A stretch of DNA of 49,064 nt from DASYUM01 sp036001225 (GTDB lineage: Bacteria; Methylomirabilota; Methylomirabilia; Rokubacteriales; DASRDR01): assembly GCA_036001225.1 (NCBI GenBank), contig DASYUM010000220.1, forward strand, positions 1-49,064, written 5' to 3'. Shown one piece after another: positions 15,571-22,214 of the stretch (its first letter is position 1; the number at the start of each line of letters is the position of its first letter). The notes beneath the pieces are model-generated. The model saw only the letters and a list, made by a program, of their open reading frames with translations. It did not search any database and was not told the DNA's origin. The position numbers and the translations under genes were made by a program.

Positions 15571-15908
15571 ACCTGCGGAGTTCCACAGAACGGCCACCCG
15601 GACGACCCGAGGAGCTGCCTCCCTGAGGAGCTCCAGCCTCTTTCCTGTCAACTCAGGGTTGCCGCGAGATCTGGAAGCCGCTCGCCTGTCCCTTCGGAGT
15701 ATCGGTACTCGACCGTGAGGTTTCGGCCTTCCACGTACCCGAGCTCCCGCAGCCCCTGGAGCAGCGCATCCCACCGACGCGGTGGGGCGCTCGGTGGCGA
15801 GGCGCCAAGCAGGCCGATCCGGTACATCCTGCCGACTGGCTGCGCCTCGACGGCGAGCGGCGCGGCGAGGAGGCCGAGGGTGACCGTGATCGCGAGGGCG
15901 CGTCTCAC
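15571..15908 (-). pseudogene. Decayed ABC transporter substrate-binding protein (TrpX/ABC_sub_bind family)
   Basis: On the minus strand ATG 15908 opens an 86-codon frame with a signal peptide (LAAPLAVEAQ) and the N-terminus of the ABC_sub_bind family: YRIGLLGASPPSAPPRRW, GLRELGYVEGRNLTVEYR and LPDLAATL, then a stop at 15648. In another frame, immediately following, is NPELTGKRLELLREAAPRV and VRVAVLWNSAG (about 15660 to 15571), which in intact homologues lies roughly 60-100 residues further along. So the gene has an internal deletion with a frame change, and its 3' half is missing up to the stop of the convergent nucleotidyltransferase. An intact family member is about 320 residues. Confidence 0.8.
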
Positions 15909-15923
15909 CGTCCGAGCGAAAGC

Positions 15924-17168
15924 TTACAGGCTGGCGCGGATCGCCCGCGCGAGCCGGCGCACTCCCTCGGTCAGCACGTCCGGCGGGTTGAGGCTCCACG
16001 ACAGCCGCAGGTTGTGGGTCCCGCGACCGTCGGGGAAGCAGCCGGTCCCGGGCAGCGCCACCACCTTCTCGTCGGCCATCCGGGCGGCCAGCTTGTCCGT
16101 GTCCACGTGCGGCGGCAGCGTCAGCCAGACGAAGAAGCCCCCGTGGGTCCGCGTCCAGGTCACCGCGTCGGGCAGCTCGGCCTCCAGGGCGGCATACATG
16201 GCGTCCCGACGCCGGCGATACTCGGCCCGCAAGACCTCGATGTGGGCCGCCAGTCCGCCGGTCTTCATGAAGGCCCCGACCAGCAGCGACGCGAGGCCGT
16301 TGGTGGCCCCTTCGCTCTTGAAGGGCGCGAGGCGCTGGATCAGCTCGGGGTCGGCCCAGATGAACCCGAGGCGCACCCCGGGCGCGACGATCTTCGAGAA
16401 GGTGCCGAGGCGGACGACGAGGCCGTGGCGGTCGAGCGCGTGCAGGGTCGGCACGGGCTCGCCGTCGTAGCGGAGGTCGCCGTAGGCGTCGTCCTCGAGG
16501 ATCGGCAGGTCGTGGCGGGCCGCCAGCTCGAGCAAGGCGAGCCGGCGCGCGCGCGGCATGGTCACGCCGGCCGGGTTGTTGAAGGTCGGGATGCTGTAGA
16601 AGAAGCGGGGCGGCGTCCCGGCTCGCCGCAGGGCCACCACGGCTCGCTCCAGCGCGTCGAGGTCGGCGCCCTGAGCGCCGAGCGGCACCGGCACCGTCCG
16701 GACCTCGTGGAAGCGGATGTGGCGGATCGTGCCCATGAAGGTCGGCGTCTCGATCAGGCAGACGTCGCCGGGGTTGGCCAGCACCTGCACCGCCAGCGCG
16801 ATGGCCTGCGACGACCCGTTCGTGATGGCGAGACTACCCGACTCGACCGGGCGGCCCTCCTCCCCTTCCAGCTTCCGCGCGAGCTCGGCGAGCAGCAGCG
16901 GGCTCCCGTTCACCGCGCCGTACTGGAGCGCCACCGCGTAGGCCGGGAAGTCCTGGAGGGCCCGAGCGGCCGTCTCCCGGAGCTGGGCGGCCGGGAAGAG
17001 CGCGGGATCGGGCGCCCCGAAGGCGAGCGAGACGACCTGGGGATCCACCGGGCCCGCCCGCAGCACCGGGACGACCTCCTGGACACGCCGGTTGAAGCGG
17101 TCGGCCCCCCAGGCGAAGCGGATGGCCTCCCGCTCGGCCGCCCCCGTCGGATTGTCGCGCTCGAGCAT
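15924..17168 (-). CDS. PLP-dependent aminotransferase (2-aminoadipate/LysN-like, class I/II)
   Basis: This 414-residue fold-type I aminotransferase shows VVSLAFGAPDPALFPAAQL near the N-terminus, YGAVNGSPLLLAELARKL, TNGSSQAIALAVQVLANPGD, YSIPTFNNPAGVTM (substrate-binding Asn), LEDDAYGDLRY (PLP-contacting Asp and Tyr) and GTFSKIVAPGVRLGF with the Schiff-base Lys259. The C-terminal NLRLSWSLN carries the carboxylate-binding Arg. This combination fits the LysN/2-aminoadipate transaminase and MocR-like clade, here without a GntR domain. AGGAGGGA at 17179-17172 supports ATG 17168. It is divergent from the SDR operon across a 53-base AT-rich promoter region. Confidence 0.9.
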   Translation of the reverse strand: MLERDNPTGAAEREAIRFAWGADRFNRRVQEVVPVLRAGPVDPQVVSLAFGAPDPALFPAAQLRETAARALQDFPAYAVALQYGAVNGSPLLLAELARKLEGEEGRPVESGSLAITNGSSQAIALAVQVLANPGDVCLIETPTFMGTIRHIRFHEVRTVPVPLGAQGADLDALERAVVALRRAGTPPRFFYSIPTFNNPAGVTMPRARRLALLELAARHDLPILEDDAYGDLRYDGEPVPTLHALDRHGLVVRLGTFSKIVAPGVRLGFIWADPELIQRLAPFKSEGATNGLASLLVGAFMKTGGLAAHIEVLRAEYRRRRDAMYAALEAELPDAVTWTRTHGGFFVWLTLPPHVDTDKLAARMADEKVVALPGTGCFPDGRGTHNLRLSWSLNPPDVLTEGVRRLARAIRASL

Positions 17169-17221
17169 CCGTCCCTCCTGATGATCGGTGTGGAAGATAA
17201 TATAAGCCCGATCGGGCCCGC
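17169..17221. promoter_or_regulatory. Divergent promoter region with palindrome
   Basis: The AT-rich core GATAATATAAG (17196-17206) can supply a plus-strand -10 (TATAAG, 17201-17206) for the SDR gene and a minus-strand -10 (TATTAT, 17202-17197) for the aminotransferase. The perfect palindrome CCCGATCGGG (17207-17216) lies beside it, a possible operator acting on both genes. No strong -35 boxes are visible. Confidence 0.45.
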
Positions 17222-17947
17222 ATGCGTCTGCGCGACACCGTCGCCCTCGTGACCGGAGCCGGCCGTGGCATCGGCCGGAGCATCGCGCTGACCTTCGCCC
17301 GGGAAGGCGCCGACCTGGCGCTCGCCGACAGGGCGGCGGAAGGACTGGACGCGGTGGCCGACGAGGTCCGCGGGCTCGGCCGCCGGGCGGTCGCCGAGCG
17401 CGCGGATGTGAGCCGGGAGGCGGACGTCGCGCGCCTGGTCGGCCGTGTTCTCGGCGAGTTCGGCCGCGTGGACGTCCTGGTCAACAACGCCGGCACCGTG
17501 ATCCTGCCCGGCGCGATCCTGGAGACGACGCTGGAGGCGTGGGAGACGACGATGGCGACGAACGCCCGCAGCGTCTTTCTCTGTACGCGGGCCGTGCTGC
17601 CGGCCATGATCGAGCGCCGCCAGGGCCGGATCATCAACATCGCCTCCACCGCCGGCCTGCGGGAGCTGGCCGACCGGGCGGCCTATTGCGCCTCCAAGCA
17701 CGCCGTCGTCGGCTTCACCCGAGCCGCCGCGCTGGACATGAAGCCGTACGGGATCGCCGTCAACGCCATCGCCCCCGGGCCGGTGGACACGCCGCTGACC
17801 CGCTGGTCGCGACCCGACGCCGACAAGCGCGACTGGCTGCGGCCCGACGAGATCGCCGATGTGGCCGTCTTCCTCGCCTCGGCCGACGCTCGCGGCCTGA
17901 CCGGCGCCATCGTGGAAGTCGGCGGCTGGGCCGTCTTCCCGCGGTGA
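17222..17947 (+). CDS. SDR family NAD(P)-dependent oxidoreductase
   Basis: This 241-residue short-chain dehydrogenase has the classical layout: TGAGRGIG cofactor loop near residue 12, VDVLVNNAGTV after the central strand, the catalytic serine in IINIASTAG and the YCASK catalytic pair, then VNAIAPGPVDTPLT and the C-terminal GGWAVFPR. An aspartate/alanine at the end of the second strand (LALADRAAEG) suggests NAD rather than NADP. FabG-like members reduce 3-oxoacyl substrates, others oxidise sugars or steroids; the substrate here is open. It leads a tight run of four genes ending with a CoA transferase. Confidence 0.9.
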   Translation: MRLRDTVALVTGAGRGIGRSIALTFAREGADLALADRAAEGLDAVADEVRGLGRRAVAERADVSREADVARLVGRVLGEFGRVDVLVNNAGTVILPGAILETTLEAWETTMATNARSVFLCTRAVLPAMIERRQGRIINIASTAGLRELADRAAYCASKHAVVGFTRAAALDMKPYGIAVNAIAPGPVDTPLTRWSRPDADKRDWLRPDEIADVAVFLASADARGLTGAIVEVGGWAVFPR

Positions 17948-17962
17948 CGGCGGCCGGGTGCC

Positions 17963-19165
17963 ATGACATTTCCGCCCGGGCTCCGCGCGCTCGACCACGC
18001 CGACTTCCGCCGCTTCTGGAGCGGTCAGCTCGTCTCGCTGATCGGCACCTGGATGCAGTCGGTCGCCCAGTCCTGGCTGGTGCTGCAACTCACCGATTCG
18101 CCGCTCCGGCTGGGGCTGATCGGCACCTTTCAGTTCGCGCCGATCCTGCTGTTCGCGGTGGCGGCGGGGGCCGTCGCCGACCGACTCCCGAAGCGGCGGC
18201 TCATCCTCGCCACCCAGAGCGCGCTGGCCGCCCAGGCCTTTACCCTGGCCGCCCTGGTGGGGACCGGGACCGTCCGGTACTGGCACGTCGCGATCCTGGC
18301 CCTGTTGATGGGCATCGCCAACACCCTCGACATGCCCGCCCGCCAGTCGTTCATCGTCGAGATGGTCGGCAAGGAGGACCTGGTCAACGCCGTCGCCCTG
18401 AACTCGGCCGCCTTCAACGCCGCCCGCATCGTGGGCCCGGCGGCGGCCGGCCTCCTGATCGCCGGGGCCGGCATCGGTCCGGCCTTCTTCCTCAACGGCC
18501 TCTCCTTTCTCGTCGTCATCGTCGCGCTCCTGCGGACGCCGACCGAAGGCTGGCCGCGGCCGCGGCAGGGCACGACCCTCTTCGAGGAGATGCTCGAGGG
18601 ACTCCGCTACGCGAGGCGGACGCCGGTGACCGCGGTCGTGCTGGTCCTGGTCCTGGTGGTGAGCCTCTGTGCGTTCAACTTCAGCGTGCTGGTGCCGTTG
18701 CTGGCCCGCGACGTGCTCCACGAGGGGCCCGACGGCTTCGGCTTCCTGATGGCGGTCCTCGGGCTCGGTGCGGTCATCGGCGCGCTCAGCCTGGCCCTCT
18801 TCGGCAGCCGGCCGCTCGGGCTGGCCGGGATCGAGGCGACGGGCGCGGTCGCCTGCGCGGCGACCCTGGCCCTGGCCGGCGCTCGCCACTTCTGGCTGGC
18901 GGTCCCCCTTCTCGCCATCGTCGGCTACGCGTCCATCGTCTTCATGACGAGCTGCAACACGACGCTCCAGCTCACCGCCCCCGACGAGCTGCGGGGACGG
19001 GTCATGAGCCTGTACACGTTCGCGTTCGGCGGCGTGTTCCCGCTCGGCTCGTTCCTGACGGGCGCCATCGCCGAGGCCTTCGGGGTCCCGGCCGCCTTCG
19101 CGGCCGGCGGGGGGGCGGGGCTGGCGCTGGTGATGGCGATCGTGGTGTGGTGGCGCGTGCGCTGA
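17963..19165 (+). CDS. MFS transporter (MFS_3/EntS-like)
   Basis: This 400-residue membrane protein begins with ALDHADFRRFWSGQLVSLIG and GTWMQSVAQSWLVLQLT, the characteristic opening of the MFS_3 family (EntS-like exporters). Motif A appears as GAVADRLPKRRLILATQ, and NTLDMPARQSFIVEMVG is another family landmark. Twelve membrane segments are implied by the hydrophobicity. Family members export siderophores, drugs or unknown metabolites. It starts 15 bases after the SDR stop and is followed by the hydrolase after 24 bases, so it belongs to the same operon. No strong ribosome-binding site is visible before ATG 17963. Confidence 0.88.
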   Translation: MTFPPGLRALDHADFRRFWSGQLVSLIGTWMQSVAQSWLVLQLTDSPLRLGLIGTFQFAPILLFAVAAGAVADRLPKRRLILATQSALAAQAFTLAALVGTGTVRYWHVAILALLMGIANTLDMPARQSFIVEMVGKEDLVNAVALNSAAFNAARIVGPAAAGLLIAGAGIGPAFFLNGLSFLVVIVALLRTPTEGWPRPRQGTTLFEEMLEGLRYARRTPVTAVVLVLVLVVSLCAFNFSVLVPLLARDVLHEGPDGFGFLMAVLGLGAVIGALSLALFGSRPLGLAGIEATGAVACAATLALAGARHFWLAVPLLAIVGYASIVFMTSCNTTLQLTAPDELRGRVMSLYTFAFGGVFPLGSFLTGAIAEAFGVPAAFAAGGGAGLALVMAIVVWWRVR

Positions 19166-19189
19166 ACGTTTTCGACAGGAGGACGTGAG

Positions 19190-20080
19190 ATGCCCACCGC
19201 TTCCGTCAACGGCGTCAAGCTCCACTACGAGGAGGTCGGCGAAGGCGAGCCGCTGGTCTTCGTCCACGAGTTTGCCGGCGACCATGCGAGCTGGCGCCCG
19301 CAGACGCGCTTCTTCGGACGCCGCTATCGGGCCATCGCCTACAACGCCCGCGGCTATCCTCCCTCCGACGTGCCCGACGATCGCGCCGCCTACTCTCAGG
19401 AGCAGGCGGTCGACGACCTGCGAGGAATCCTCGACCACCTGGGGATCGATCGCGCCCACGTCTGCGGGCTTTCGATGGGCGGCTACGCCACCCTCCATTT
19501 CGGACTCACCTATCCCGAGCGGGCGCGCTCGCTGATCGTGGCGGGCTGCGGCTACGGGAGCGGGGCCGACCGGGCGCGCTTCCGCGAGGACACGGCGGTC
19601 GTGGTCCAGCGCTTCGAGCAGGACGGCATGGCCAAGGTGGCCGACTTCTACGGTCGAGGACCGACGCGAGTGCAGTTCCTCGACAAGGACCCCCAGGGCT
19701 GGCTGGAGTTCCGCGACCGCCTGGCCGCCGGCTCGGCCCGCGGGCACGCGCTGACGCTGCAGGGGGTCCAGATGACCCGGCCGTCGGTGTTCGACCTCGG
19801 CGAGCGCCTGGAACGCCTCCGGGTGCCGACCCTGATCGTCACCGGCGACGAGGACGAGCCGTGCCTGGAGCCGGCGATCTTCATGAAGCGGAAGATCCCG
19901 TCGGCCGGGCTCGTCGTGATTGCCAAGGCCGGCCACACGATCAATCTCGAAGAGCCCGAGGCCTTCAACCGGGCCGTGCTGGACTTCCTGACCGCGGTGG
20001 ACGCCGGCCGCTGGCCGCTCCGCAACCCGGCCTCGCTCGCCACCTCGGCCATCCTGCCGACCGGACTGGAGCGGCGGTGA
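19190..20080 (+). CDS. Alpha/beta-fold hydrolase
   Basis: This 296-residue hydrolase shows the oxyanion-hole region LVFVHEFAGDHASW, AYNARGYPPSD, the nucleophile elbow CGLSMGGY with Ser95, the acid strand LIVTGDEDEP and the histidine strand KAGHTINLEEPEAF. This order matches enol-lactonase, haloalkane-dehalogenase-like and meta-cleavage hydrolases, and no finer assignment is possible. AGGAGG lies just before ATG 19190. Its TGA overlaps the next start (TGATG), so it is translationally coupled to the CoA transferase and probably acts in the same degradative route. Confidence 0.88.
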   Translation: MPTASVNGVKLHYEEVGEGEPLVFVHEFAGDHASWRPQTRFFGRRYRAIAYNARGYPPSDVPDDRAAYSQEQAVDDLRGILDHLGIDRAHVCGLSMGGYATLHFGLTYPERARSLIVAGCGYGSGADRARFREDTAVVVQRFEQDGMAKVADFYGRGPTRVQFLDKDPQGWLEFRDRLAAGSARGHALTLQGVQMTRPSVFDLGERLERLRVPTLIVTGDEDEPCLEPAIFMKRKIPSAGLVVIAKAGHTINLEEPEAFNRAVLDFLTAVDAGRWPLRNPASLATSAILPTGLERR

Positions 20081-21246
20081 TGCCGCTGCCCCTCGCCCAC
20101 ATCCGCGTCCTCGACCTCACCCAGGCGCGCTCGGGACCGACCTGCGTCCGCCAGCTGGCCGACATGGGGGCCGACGTCATCAAGATCGAGGCGCCGGCCG
20201 ATCGCGACGCCGACCACGCCCGCCACGGGTCGGACTTCCAGAACCTCCAGCGCAACAAGCGCGCGATGACGCTGAACCTGAAAGCCCCGCGGGGGCTCGA
20301 GATCCTGCGGCGCCTGGTGGCCGACGCCGACGTCCTCGTCGAGAACTTCCGTCCCGACGTCAAGCACCGGCTGGGCATCGACTACGAGACGCTCAGCCGC
20401 GTGAACCCGCGGCTGGTCTACGGTTCCATCTCGGGCTTCGGCCAGGACGGGCCGTATCGCGACCGGCCGGGTTACGACCAGATCGCCCAGGGCCTGGGCG
20501 GGCTCATGTCGGTGACCGGGCTCCCCGGCCAGGGCCCGGTCCGGGCAGGCATCCCGGTCGCCGACCTCACCGCCGGTCTCTTCCTCGCCCAGGGCATCCT
20601 GGTCGCCCTCGTCGAGCGCGAGCGCTCCGGCCGTGGGCAGTGGGTCCACACCTCGCTCCTCCAGGCGATGGTGACCATGCTCGACTTCCAGGCCACCCGC
20701 TGGCTGATCGAGGGGCTCGTGCCCCCCCAGGCCGGAAACGACCACCCGACCGGCATCCCGACCGGGGTCTTCCGAACCGCCGATGGGCACATCAACATCG
20801 CCGCCTCGGGGCCCCGGATGTTCACGCGGCTGTGCGCGGCGCTGGGGACCGAGACCCTCCTCGAGGATCCGCGCTTCCGGACCCCGGCCGACCGGTCGCG
20901 GAACCGCCAGGCGCTCAACGCCGAGCTGGAGCGGGTCCTGGTCGGGAAGCCGAGCCACGAGTGGGTGGACGCGCTCAATGCGGCCGGCGTGCCCGCGGGA
21001 CCGATCCTGAACGTGCGCGAGGTCTTCGACAACGAGCAGGTCCGGCACCTGGGGCTGGCCCAGCCCGTCCGCCACCCCACCCTCGGCGAACTACGCGTGC
21101 AGGGGCTCCCCGTCGTCCTCTCGCGCACCCCGGGCGCGGTGCGCCGGGCCGCGCCGGATCCCGGCGAGCATACCGACGCGATCCTCGCCGAGCTCGGCCT
21201 CACTCCGGCCGAGATCGCCGCGCTCCGCGCCGACGGCGTGGTCTAG
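20080..21246 (+). CDS. Family III CoA transferase (CaiB/BaiF)
   Basis: This 388-residue protein is a family III CoA transferase: it opens with IRVLDLTQARSGPTCVRQLADMGADVIKIE, the strongest landmark of the family, then NKRAMTLNLKAPRG, LVENFRPDVKHRLGIDYE, the SISGFGQDGPYRDRPGYDQ region and GIPVADLTAGLFLAQGIL. Asp162 in that last stretch corresponds to the aspartate that carries the acyl anhydride intermediate. These enzymes move CoA between carboxylic acids by a ternary mechanism. ATG 20080 overlaps the hydrolase stop. It closes the SDR-MFS-hydrolase operon, which therefore looks like uptake or export plus CoA-dependent breakdown of an organic acid. The TAG stop is followed by a hairpin element. 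Confidence 0.93.
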   Translation: MPLPLAHIRVLDLTQARSGPTCVRQLADMGADVIKIEAPADRDADHARHGSDFQNLQRNKRAMTLNLKAPRGLEILRRLVADADVLVENFRPDVKHRLGIDYETLSRVNPRLVYGSISGFGQDGPYRDRPGYDQIAQGLGGLMSVTGLPGQGPVRAGIPVADLTAGLFLAQGILVALVERERSGRGQWVHTSLLQAMVTMLDFQATRWLIEGLVPPQAGNDHPTGIPTGVFRTADGHINIAASGPRMFTRLCAALGTETLLEDPRFRTPADRSRNRQALNAELERVLVGKPSHEWVDALNAAGVPAGPILNVREVFDNEQVRHLGLAQPVRHPTLGELRVQGLPVVLSRTPGAVRRAAPDPGEHTDAILAELGLTPAEIAALRADGVV

Positions 21247-21251
21247 TTCTT

Positions 21252-21320
21252 GGGAGGGGGCCCCGACGGCCCCCTCCCCTCCGGGTCCTGCTCCCCGGAC
21301 GACGGCGGGGCCGCCCCCGC
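21252..21320 (+). repeat. Intergenic double-hairpin element, divergent copy D
   Basis: Five bases after the CoA transferase TAG stop, GGGAGGGGGCC (21252-21262) pairs perfectly with GGCCCCCTCCC (21268-21278) around CCGAC. A second stem, GCGGGG (21305-21310) with CCCCGC (21315-21320), follows, and then TCAGTCGG. The order matches the other copies, but the linker is rewritten and the second stem is shorter. It lies between convergent genes and may terminate both. Confidence 0.6.
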
Positions 21321-22145
21321 TCAGTCGGGATCCGCCGGGCGGGCCAGCTCGACGGCCTCCAGCGGGTCGGACTCGGGGTGGTAGTACATCCAGGTGTGCG
21401 CGGACTCGGCGACGGTCCGGTTGAGCGCGCGGGCGTGACGTGCCTCCAGCGACCGAATCACCTCGCCCGCCGGCGCCGTCCGGGCCACCACCAGCGCATG
21501 GGCCGGGTCGAGGGGGAAACGCGCCTCGTCGGCCGCGGCCAGGCCGTGCTGGTACGGCTTGCTCGTGCCGGGCCGACGCCACAGGACGACCGGCGTGTCG
21601 CCGGTGAGGAGCTGGCGGCCGGGAAAGCGGACGAGCTGCCAGGTCCGGGCGGCAACGAGGCGGGCCATGGCCGGGACCCGGGTCAACGTCGATGTCATGG
21701 GCGCACCGTGCTCGGCCTCGTCCGGCTCGCCCTCGCCCTCGCCGGCCTCCGTCGCGTCCGACTCCAGCGCTTCCTCGAGGCTCGTGACGATGACCTGGTT
21801 GAGCAGCCCGGCAGTGCGGGCCACCGCGTCGCGGTGGCCGTGGCCGAGCACGAGCTGGAGGGCAATGAAGACGGCGAGGTGGGCTCGATCGTCCGCCGGT
21901 GGCGGAAACGCCCCGCCGACCAGCGCCTCGATGGCGCGCGCGGCGCGGGCCTCGACCACCGTCGCCAGGGCGGCCAGCGCGGGGCCGCTCTCGTAGAGCC
22001 CGGCCCCTTCGGCGGCTTCCGTCACCGACAGGGCCAGTCGCCGGCTGCGATCGCGCCGCTCCGCCATCAGCCGGCCCGAGGTGTCCGCGAACCGCCGCAG
22101 GAGGAAGAGCGGGACGGCGTGGCGGCGCGCGAGCGATTCGGTCAT
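21321..22145 (-). CDS. DUF4238-like protein, function unknown
   Basis: This 274-residue protein resembles the DUF4238 family: an opening histidine-containing strand RRHAVPLFLLRRFADTSGRL, then YESGPALAALATVVEAR, the helix HLAVFIALQLVLGHGHRD, and a C-terminal half with RQLLTGDTPVVLWRR and ARFPLDPAHALVV, as in that family. Function in the family is unknown; members occur sporadically in bacteria and are often linked to phage or accessory regions. A Glu/Asp-rich insertion (EAGEGEGEPDEAEHG) occurs in the middle. There is no ribosome-binding site before ATG 22145. A palindrome and a -10 box lie just upstream. Confidence 0.7.
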   Translation of the reverse strand: MTESLARRHAVPLFLLRRFADTSGRLMAERRDRSRRLALSVTEAAEGAGLYESGPALAALATVVEARAARAIEALVGGAFPPPADDRAHLAVFIALQLVLGHGHRDAVARTAGLLNQVIVTSLEEALESDATEAGEGEGEPDEAEHGAPMTSTLTRVPAMARLVAARTWQLVRFPGRQLLTGDTPVVLWRRPGTSKPYQHGLAAADEARFPLDPAHALVVARTAPAGEVIRSLEARHARALNRTVAESAHTWMYYHPESDPLEAVELARPADPD

Positions 22146-22150
22146 GGGCG

Positions 22151-22175
22151 GGCGGGATGATCCCGCCGCAGTATA
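22151..22175 (-). promoter_or_regulatory. -10 box and overlapping palindrome before the DUF4238-like gene
   Basis: On the minus strand TATACT (22175-22170) is followed at once by the inverted repeat GGCGGGAT-G-ATCCCGCC (plus-strand 22151-22167), which spans the expected transcription start. This is the geometry of a repressor operator. The -35 region is poor. Confidence 0.45.
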
Positions 22176-22214
22176 CGCCCTCCCGCCGGCGTCCGTCCGC
22201 CGGCGGGCGGACCG

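Noticed and set aside
16910..19936. Very long open frame (about 1008 codons) on the minus strand opposite the aminotransferase start, SDR and MFS genes
   Set aside because: Its translation is low-complexity and Arg/Gly/Asp/Glu-rich, with no family motifs, and it lies antisense to well-supported genes. High GC removes stop codons from the complementary frame.
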